Shown here in pieces: positions 57,361 through 64,000 of a stretch of DNA of 64,000 nt. The stretch is taken from positions 23,501 to 87,500 of the forward strand of contig JAXIVH010000097.1 of the NCBI GenBank assembly GCA_036785325.1. The letters are read 5' to 3'. The notes below the pieces were generated by a model, which saw nothing but the letters and a program-made list of their open reading frames with translations, was not told the DNA's origin and did not search any database. Both the position numbers and the translations under genes were made by a program. The DNA is from Urophycis tenuis (taxonomy: Eukaryota; Chordata; Actinopteri; Gadiformes; Phycidae). How positions within the stretch are numbered: position 1 is the stretch's first letter; every line of letters begins with the position of its first letter.

Positions 57361-58246
57361 GCCAAGTACATTGTTAAGCTGCGACAAATATCTGGATGTC
57401 TAGACTAGTCGTCCGTTATTTTCCCTCCCAAGTCTTTTGTCTGTAAAAGAAGCCATTAGGAGTTCAGCATGACTCGACAGAGGTGCCAGCCCTGGCTGCT
57501 GTGTAAATATCCACGCTTTGAATATGTGTGGCAGTCGCTTGGCAACATTTATCCAAGCATGCAAACAGAGTAGTTGTTGCTGGCTGGAATGACCGTGATT
57601 CCACTCAAGGCACAGTAAATTAACCCGATTGCTGTTCACCGTGTCTAGCATACAAAGCTCATTTGGACAGACGGCAGTTCCCTTGAATACGAGCACGTGA
57701 TAACATGGACAGTTATTGTGGCGACGTTTTTGCGAGACATAATGACCATCTACATTTCACTTTGATTTAAAAAGGACAAGCAACAAACGATTTTTCTATG
57801 AAAGTTTAATTTTTTTTGTCTTCAAAGGATAAAATAACAAAACATTAAATTAATTTGATAAAATGAAACATTATTTTTTAACAATGTTCTTACAAAATGA
57901 CACACATTGAAGTACTACTGTATTGTTGGCCCAGTTTAATTGATATACATGCATGCACAATTCTGTGTCCTGTCAGCTTTCACAACATGCAAAATATATA
58001 ATGGAAAAAAAAACAGTGCATCTATATAAATCAAATAAAAATGTACACATTCCAAGCACCTGTTGCTCTATGTGCATTAAGATACTTCAAATAGATTTAG
58101 CTTACAAAACTGATTAAGTCCTAGTGATCTCTATTCTAGTAATCTCTACCATTTCCAAGTCCTGAAAGTCCCTCCGACTATACAAGGATGACCGCGACAC
58201 ACTTCCTGACGAGCCTCTGGCCTCGCCGTCCACAGGGGGAGGAGCC
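57361..58246. other. Space between convergent claudins
   Basis: AT-rich; its right part (about 57800-58246) is probably the 3' UTR of the minus-strand claudin at 58247. No gene or repeat family was recognised. Confidence 0.5.
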
Positions 58247-58882
58247 TCACACGTAGTCCCTGTTCGACGAGGCGGACCTGGCGGGGGCAAACTTTGCCGC
58301 CACGTAGGGCCGGTTCTCCTTCGGGGGGCAGTTGTTACACAGCATCCCCCCTCCCAGCAGGAGCAGGCCTGCGGACCCCCAGCCCAGGTACAGCGAAGCC
58401 CCCAGCTCCCGGCGCTGGGCCGCGTTCACCAGGGGGTTGTAGAAGTCCCGGATGACGGCGTGCGCCGACCACGACACGGGGATGAGGATGAGGAGGGCGG
58501 CGATGATGAAGATCACCCCCGAGACGATGCAGGCTTTGGCCTTGGCCGTCTCGTCCTCCATGCAGTTGGTGCACTTCCCCCCCATCACCGCCATGAGCAC
58601 TCCGAACACACCCACGATCACCGAGACGATGACCATGGCGCGCGCGGCCTGCAGGTCCTGGGGCAGCGCCAGCATGGAGTCGTAGATCTTGCACTGCATC
58701 TGGCCCGTGCTCTGCACCACACAGTTCATCCACAGGCCCTCCCAGATGGTCTGCGCCGTCACGATGTTGGCGCCCACGAACGCCGTCACCCTCCACATGG
58801 GCATGGCGCAGGTGATGATGGTGCCCACCCAGCCCACAAAGGCCAGCAGCACCCCCATCAGCTGGAGGCCCTGCGACACCAT
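58247..58882 (-). CDS. Claudin (claudin-3/4-like), 211 residues
   Basis: Single coding exon from ATG 58882 (MVSQGLQLMGVLLAFVGWVG). The frame is open further upstream but with no ATG, and that part reads as 5' UTR. Trp30, GLW 49-51, Cys54, Cys64 and Arg81 are present. The second loop is FYNPLVNAAQRRELGASLYL, close to claudin-4. The tail LLCNNCPPKENRPYVAAKFA ends NRDYV, a PDZ ligand. A TATA-like TATAAG on the minus strand at 59191-59196 would give a 5' UTR of about 280 bases. Confidence 0.95.
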   Translation of the reverse strand: MVSQGLQLMGVLLAFVGWVGTIITCAMPMWRVTAFVGANIVTAQTIWEGLWMNCVVQSTGQMQCKIYDSMLALPQDLQAARAMVIVSVIVGVFGVLMAVMGGKCTNCMEDETAKAKACIVSGVIFIIAALLILIPVSWSAHAVIRDFYNPLVNAAQRRELGASLYLGWGSAGLLLLGGGMLCNNCPPKENRPYVAAKFAPARSASSNRDYV

Positions 58883-59190
58883 GGTTACCTGCTGTTTGTG
58901 TGTGGGGGGCGGGGAGGTGGTGGTGGTGGGAGGAGGAAGCCGCGTTGCAGTTGTGCTGTTCCTCAATAAAAAGAAGACGAGGAACGCAGAGATGCCTTTG
59001 AGTTGGAGGATCTGAGGAGCGTCTGAAGTGAATGGGATCTCCTGTTGGCCGAGAAGATGGGTGCCCGCCACAGGCCGATGAAGGACGGCGACGATGACGA
59101 GGGAGCCTCCGGTATTCCGCTCGGACCGCGGTGTGTGCGTGAGGTCCTGCTCCAGTGTCGGTGTGCTGGGTGTGAACCTCCCGGAAATCT

Positions 59191-59196
59191 CTTATA
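59191..59196 (-). promoter_or_regulatory. TATA-like box upstream of the claudin at 58882
   Basis: The reverse complement reads TCCTATAAGAGA, 309 bp before the ATG. The position is plausible for a core promoter if the 5' UTR is unspliced. Confidence 0.4.
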
Positions 59197-59383
59197 GGAC
59201 CAACTTTCAGGGTGGAGTTTCTGTGCTCCCAGACAAAAGCAGAAAGCTGACACTGGGACCCCCCCACAGGCTTTGTGTGCTGCGCAGCCTTAATTGTTCC
59301 ACACAGTTGGTTTCTCCAAGCGATGTGCGTAGACCCCAGAACAATACATTATTTCCCCCACCTGTGCAAAAGCCCGCCAATAC

Positions 59384-59432
59384 CCACGCACACGCACGCA
59401 CACGCACACACGCACGCACGCACACACGCAGA
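59384..59432. repeat. Short CA/CG-rich microsatellite
   Basis: CACG and CACA alternation of about 48 bp, upstream of the claudin at 58247. Confidence 0.85.
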
Positions 59433-59499
59433 CACACTGACACGAGCAAATGCATAAATATATGCATGCTTGTACACACATTCAGACATACACACTATA

Positions 59500-60360
59500 A
59501 TGTGTTGTTTTTTAGTAAGTCTCTGAAACAGAGTAACTCTCCACCCTGAAGCAGTCCAGAGAGAGCGTTTGCAGAGTGTTTCCTGCGGTCAAAGGACCAG
59601 ACTTCAATGCAGCGCAACATGCCAGACACTGCCACAGGGCAGTTTTTTTTCCCCCAGTCATATTTTCACCATTAAAGTGAACAGCAGAGGCAACTGCGAT
59701 TTTTTTTTTTTTTTTTTTTACAACCCAGGCGTTGCACCTGTCTCTTCAACAGGTGCACTTCACAGGTGCAAATTGTTGACTTTGCACATCAGTATGAACA
59801 CTTACACAATAAACAAGCTTGTAGATCAATTGAATTTTCACAATAAAATTGTTTTTATTTACGTATTACTTTATAATATGAATGATATTAATACAACAAC
59901 CAACTACAACCAATCATAACACATTTTTCTAATTTGCAAAATGCTCTAAGACAATTAATCTAATTTCAACTAGCAAGTGATATTCAAAGTTTGAACAAAG
60001 ACTGGTTCTCAGCCAGCCAACTAGTCTTTGTTCTACCACGCCTAGACCTGATCCACAGGAAAAAGACAAGAAAGAAAATGGACGCTTACACAAAGGTAAA
60101 CACGGACTGCATTCAAAATGGTGGCTTCCTGTATGGGAATATAGCTGATTGATTTGATTCAATGTGCTCATAGTAAACAAATTTGATCAAATCCAACACA
60201 ATGGAGCAAAGAAAAGTGAACTGATACCAGTACATTAAAACATTGAATCACATCATCATCATACAAATGTGGACCAATCTTTAGGGTGGTGCAGCGGAAA
60301 GTATTTAAAAACCAATTACTTACTCACAAACACAAGACAAGAGTATGATAATTATAACAA
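59500..60360. other. Intergenic, no gene recognised
   Basis: Contains poly-T (59700-59719) and AT-rich sequence. No ORF or repeat family recognised. Confidence 0.5.
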
Positions 60361-60364
60361 AATA

Positions 60365-60370
60365 TTTATT
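60365..60370 (-). promoter_or_regulatory. Candidate poly(A) signal of the claudin at 60740-61384
   Basis: TTTATT on the plus strand, AATAAA on the minus strand, 370 bp beyond the stop codon. Confidence 0.5.
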
Positions 60371-60739
60371 CTTAAGACTTCAACATAAAAATAAAATCCA
60401 AAACATTGTTAATTTTAACATTATGAACATAATAAAATGACTAACTTTACTTTAGTATAACATAACATCACTAAAATGATGTAATGATGTGTTTCGGAAG
60501 AAAGACAAAAATGAAACAATGGTTTTGACGTAAAAAAAGAAATGCACTTGTTGGGTGTGGTTTGGGAATGGCATGGCCTGTAACACCTGCATACACCTGC
60601 ACCAGAACATTCACACAGCACCCGAAACCCTCCGCAGAAAAACACACACTATTCCATAATAACAACCCTTTGCTTTAATATGCCTTCGCTTGCTTCCCTC
60701 TCCATGAGGGGGCAAAGGTCCCCCCCGCTGGGCTCCACC

Positions 60740-61384
60740 TCAGACGTAGTCTTTACCGGTCTTCCCTGACCCAGCATCGGAGCTGGCCGCCTTGTACCGG
60801 GCCGTGTAGGGGCTGTCGTCCTTGGGGGGACAGTTGCAGCAGAGCAGCCCTCCTCCAATCAGCAGGAGGCCGGCGGCGCCCCAGCCGATGTACAGCGACG
60901 CCCCCAGCTCCCTCTTCTGGGGGCTCTGCAGCACCGGGTTGTAGAAGTTCTGGATGATGGTGTTGGCTGTCCAGCACACGGGCACCAGCACCAGCACCGC
61001 GGTCACGATGAACATGACGCCGGCCGCGATGCCCACCTTGCTCTTGGCGGCCTCGTCCTTCACACAGTTGGTGCACTTGCCGCCGGCCACGGACAGCAGG
61101 ATGGCCACGATGCCCACCACGATGGCCACGATGGTGAGGGCGCGCGCTGCCTGCAGGTCCGAGCTCAGCGCCAGCATGGAGTCGTACACCTTGCACTGCA
61201 TCTGGCCGGTGCTCTGGTGCACGCAGTTCATCCAGATGCCCTCCCAGGTGGTCTGCGCCGTCACGATGTTGCTGCCGATGAAGGCCGTCACCTTCCACAT
61301 GGGCAGCACGCACACCACGATGGCGCCGATCCAGCCCAGGACGCCCAGGGCCGCCCCAAGCATCTGCAGCCCGGCTGACACCAT
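60740..61384 (-). CDS. Claudin (claudin-3/4-like), 214 residues
   Basis: Single coding exon from ATG 61384 (MVSAGLQMLGAALGVLGWIG). Trp30, G-I-W 49-51 (Ile for the usual Leu), Cys54, Cys64 and Arg81 are present. The second loop is FYNPVLQSPQKRELGASLYI. The tail has LLCCNCPPKDD and ends GKDYV, a PDZ ligand. It is the outermost gene of the array, followed 200 bp upstream by a GA microsatellite (61589-61644). Confidence 0.95.
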   Translation of the reverse strand: MVSAGLQMLGAALGVLGWIGAIVVCVLPMWKVTAFIGSNIVTAQTTWEGIWMNCVHQSTGQMQCKVYDSMLALSSDLQAARALTIVAIVVGIVAILLSVAGGKCTNCVKDEAAKSKVGIAAGVMFIVTAVLVLVPVCWTANTIIQNFYNPVLQSPQKRELGASLYIGWGAAGLLLIGGGLLCCNCPPKDDSPYTARYKAASSDAGSGKTGKDYV

Positions 61385-61588
61385 CTCGGATCAGGTGCGG
61401 TGGTTCTGATGGCTTGGATTCCTTCTTGGCTCGGGGGAAGGGTGAAGGGAGGGCGGTCGGTTTCCCCCCCTCGCTGTTGTGGTCTCGACTTGTGTAGAAG
61501 GCCTCTGTGGCTATTGTCTCAGATCTCTGTGGTATTGTCTCTGGCTGTGACGTAAAGCCCCCTGGGTTCGTAGTAGCTCGCCCGGTCG

Positions 61589-61644
<56 letters not shown>
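61589..61644. repeat. (GA)n microsatellite
   Basis: About 28 GA units with one GCGA interruption, 205 bp upstream of the claudin start at 61384. Confidence 0.97.
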
Positions 61645-61647
<3 letters not shown>

Positions 61648-62423
61648 CTTGTCAATCAGTCAAATGGGAGATGCGAAGCAGAGCACTAGTTCATATGATG
61701 TCCTTTGTCCCAGGAGGGGGAGGTCCATGGAGGGTGACACCTCAGCAACACCACTAACCTGCTTTACAGGTTCACTGCCTCCCATACACAGACACACACA
61801 CACACACACATAGGCAAGGTACACAATACACACCCGCACAGAACATTCCCTCCTGCCATGTGAATTAATTGTGAACATGCATTTAGTTTGGATGATCAAA
61901 ACCCTGGACTAATACAGACACAACATTCATATCAGACACATTCCCTTGTAGAGTGAACTGGGCTGTTGTCCTTGCGCTGAGAGTTGTTCACATCTCCCCC
62001 CCTCCCTCCCTCTCTGGTTTCACCTCTCCCACCATCTATAGCCTCGAGGAGGGGTCAGAGCACTCCAGAGCAAACACCATGCTAGTCCTGAGTCAGACAG
62101 TCGGACTGAATAGATGAGAAAAAAATTAAAGGGTGTTTTCTGAAGTGTATAACCATTTTTTTCTAAAAAAGAAGAAAAAGCGAAACAACTTGAAAATTGA
62201 GAAGAATTAGAAAGACTTAGGCCTATACGATGCGGTTAAACAATCAAATCACAAAATGGTCATTGAATTGATTTATTTATATTTGTTCCAGAGCCCTTAA
62301 CTCATCCGAATGGAATTCCAAAACAAGTTCAGAGCCCACATACCGAAAGAACAACACAGCACACCAGAAGTGACGCTCACACAATCTGTTTCTCCCTTTA
62401 AAATGGACATGGGTTACGAGACA

Positions 62424-62506
62424 AACACACACACACACACGCACACACACGCACACACACACATACACGCACACGCACACACGCACACACGCACACACAC
62501 GCACAA

Positions 62507-62555
<49 letters not shown>

Positions 62556-62662
62556 CGCGCACACGCGCACACGCACACACGCACACACACGCACACACAC
62601 GCACACGCACACACACGCACACGCACACACGCACACACACACACACCCACACACACACACAT
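62424..62662. repeat. Long (CA)n microsatellite with CG interruptions
   Basis: About 240 bp of CACA broken at irregular spacing by CGCA units. All open frames through it are artefacts. Confidence 0.97.
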
Positions 62663-64000
62663 ATGACTCATGCCATATCACAGGAACATTGTAAGAAGTT
62701 GAATCATCTATCACCATCATACCCTGAAACATGACCTGAGAGACATAACTAGTTAGTGACTTAAAGCTCACTCTCCAGCCTCTCAATCACAGTATTGCAC
62801 TACCGATACTACTGTGTCATAAAATCTTTTTTTAAAGGATTTAGGGGAGTCCCATGATCTTAGTCACCTGTCTGTGCTATGCCTTATCTTTCTCCATCTG
62901 TTTTTACAATACTGTGTGTATGTATTTGAGGTTGAAACACCATACAAATCTCAACTTCACCTTTAAAAGTAAACCTGCACTACAGATGTTTTCCCATTAG
63001 CGACCATTAGCCATCTTAAACATTGACCAGAATAAAATGATGAAAACTCTCTGGATACATGACATACATGGTGGATGTATGCGTTTATTCTTGAGAAATC
63101 TTGAGAAAAAGCATATTTGACCTAGTCAAAGTACGAGGGTGCCATGGTGGGGGGTTGTGTAAAACGCTGGTTGCCATTCTTGCTTGTGATTGGCTGGTTC
63201 ATTGGTTATCTGATCAGATTAGCACAGATATGGGCCAATCAGACGGCGCTATTGGTGAGTGTGTATGATATCCACCCAATTCAAACTGTGTGGTCTGGTT
63301 ATTATCAACATGCGAAATCAACACAATGCAGCAATCAGTTTACACTAAATAAGATGTGTTATCTTTCTGTCTGTTTGTTTGCGTGACCACATGTCTACAT
63401 TGGCTCATTCACTTATCACTGTTACAACATAAGATACAGCATGTGGGCCAGGAGAACAATATCACAAGGCTGATGTTGATCTTCTTAATTGTAGATAACA
63501 CAAGATTGCGACGAGAGGAGTGTTCACAATCTACACAAACTACTGCTACCACGGTACTCGGTGCAGTCGGGCGAGACAGGCGCAACGCAACACTCGACTT
63601 CATGTCTGTTTGGGATCAGCACCAGTTGGTACCAGTACCACGTGAATCGGCCCAGCGAGCTTCAACTGAGCTTCAGTCATTGTAACGTTTGGTTGACAAG
63701 GTGGTCAAAAATAACATGACAAAAAACGACAGAGAATATTGGAGCTACATGGACATGCAGAAGGAGACATGCTAATGGGGTGTTTGTGGTTCTTCTTCCT
63801 CCCTGTACTGAACATGTCACCACTGGTTTACCACGCAAGACTCACAGGGAACGCGGCATCATACTGTTTAAATTGTATGTATAGCAAACGACACAGCAGT
63901 GGACTTTGGAACATCATTACGTCGTTACTACCTCACATCCATCGGAGTCCAGTGAAGTCCTGCTCCTAATACCTCAGTGAATGTGTGTGTGTGTGCGTGT
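62663..64000. other. Right end of window, no gene recognised
   Basis: AT-rich sequence with short unconvincing open frames (for example 63356-63685). A short GT run begins at the window edge. Confidence 0.5.

Noticed and set aside
58883..59071. N-terminal extension of 63 residues on the claudin at 58247
   Set aside because: The extension has no ATG (first codon GTG) and is not claudin-like, while MVSQGLQ at 58882 matches family starts. Extensions at 51790-51864 (TTG) and 46866-46874 (GTG) were rejected on the same grounds.
62277..62786. Cys-Val and His-Thr repeat open frames
   Set aside because: Readings of the CA microsatellite.
63356..63685. Open frame of 109 codons near the right edge
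   Set aside because: No domain, unremarkable codon use and no neighbouring exon signals.

Overview
The window is ray-finned fish (teleost) nuclear DNA. The signs are vertebrate genes with small spliced exons, an array of intronless claudin genes, abundant CA/GA/GT microsatellites and many fish-type transposons (L1/Tx1, L2/CR1, PIF-Harbinger, hAT, BEL/Pao, tRNA-SINEs). The species cannot be named from the sequence.

Left block, about 0.5-11.1 kb, minus strand: eleven coding exons of nf2 (merlin, a FERM-domain tumour suppressor). They run from the start codon at 11065 to exon 11 at 506; the rest of the gene lies off the left edge. Most of the exons have the lengths I recall for mammalian NF2. 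The introns carry a Harbinger element almost touching a splice donor, a LINE tail split by a second Harbinger element, and a 275-bp GA/CT tract forming the end of intron 10.

Middle block, 14.5-41 kb, plus strand: mettl27 (WBSCR27-type SAM methyltransferase), complete in five coding exons at 14566-18178. A second open copy of only its last two exons lies at 39964-40917. The 22 kb between them is a nest of mobile DNA: an L1 element, a gag fragment cut by a hAT element that is itself split by a Harbinger-like element, a further inverted-repeat transposon, a LINE fragment, and an L2 element split by a BEL/Pao provirus that contains a small MITE.

Right block, 43.7-61.4 kb: eight claudin genes, seven on the minus strand and one (56.3 kb) on the plus strand. 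Seven have single-exon coding regions of the claudin-3/4 type. One has three coding exons, a long second intracellular segment and a long tail. METTL27 beside CLDN3/CLDN4 is also the mammalian arrangement (Williams-Beuren region), so this is conserved synteny with fish-specific expansion. Claudins are four-span tight-junction proteins that set paracellular permeability; the paralogues here differ mainly in their cytoplasmic tails.

The last 2.5 kb (61.7-64 kb) holds a long CA microsatellite and no gene I can recognise. The observations I rate highest are the possible alternative 3' exon cassette of mettl27, the two claudins with unusual tails, and the two places where repeats sit directly on nf2 splice sites.
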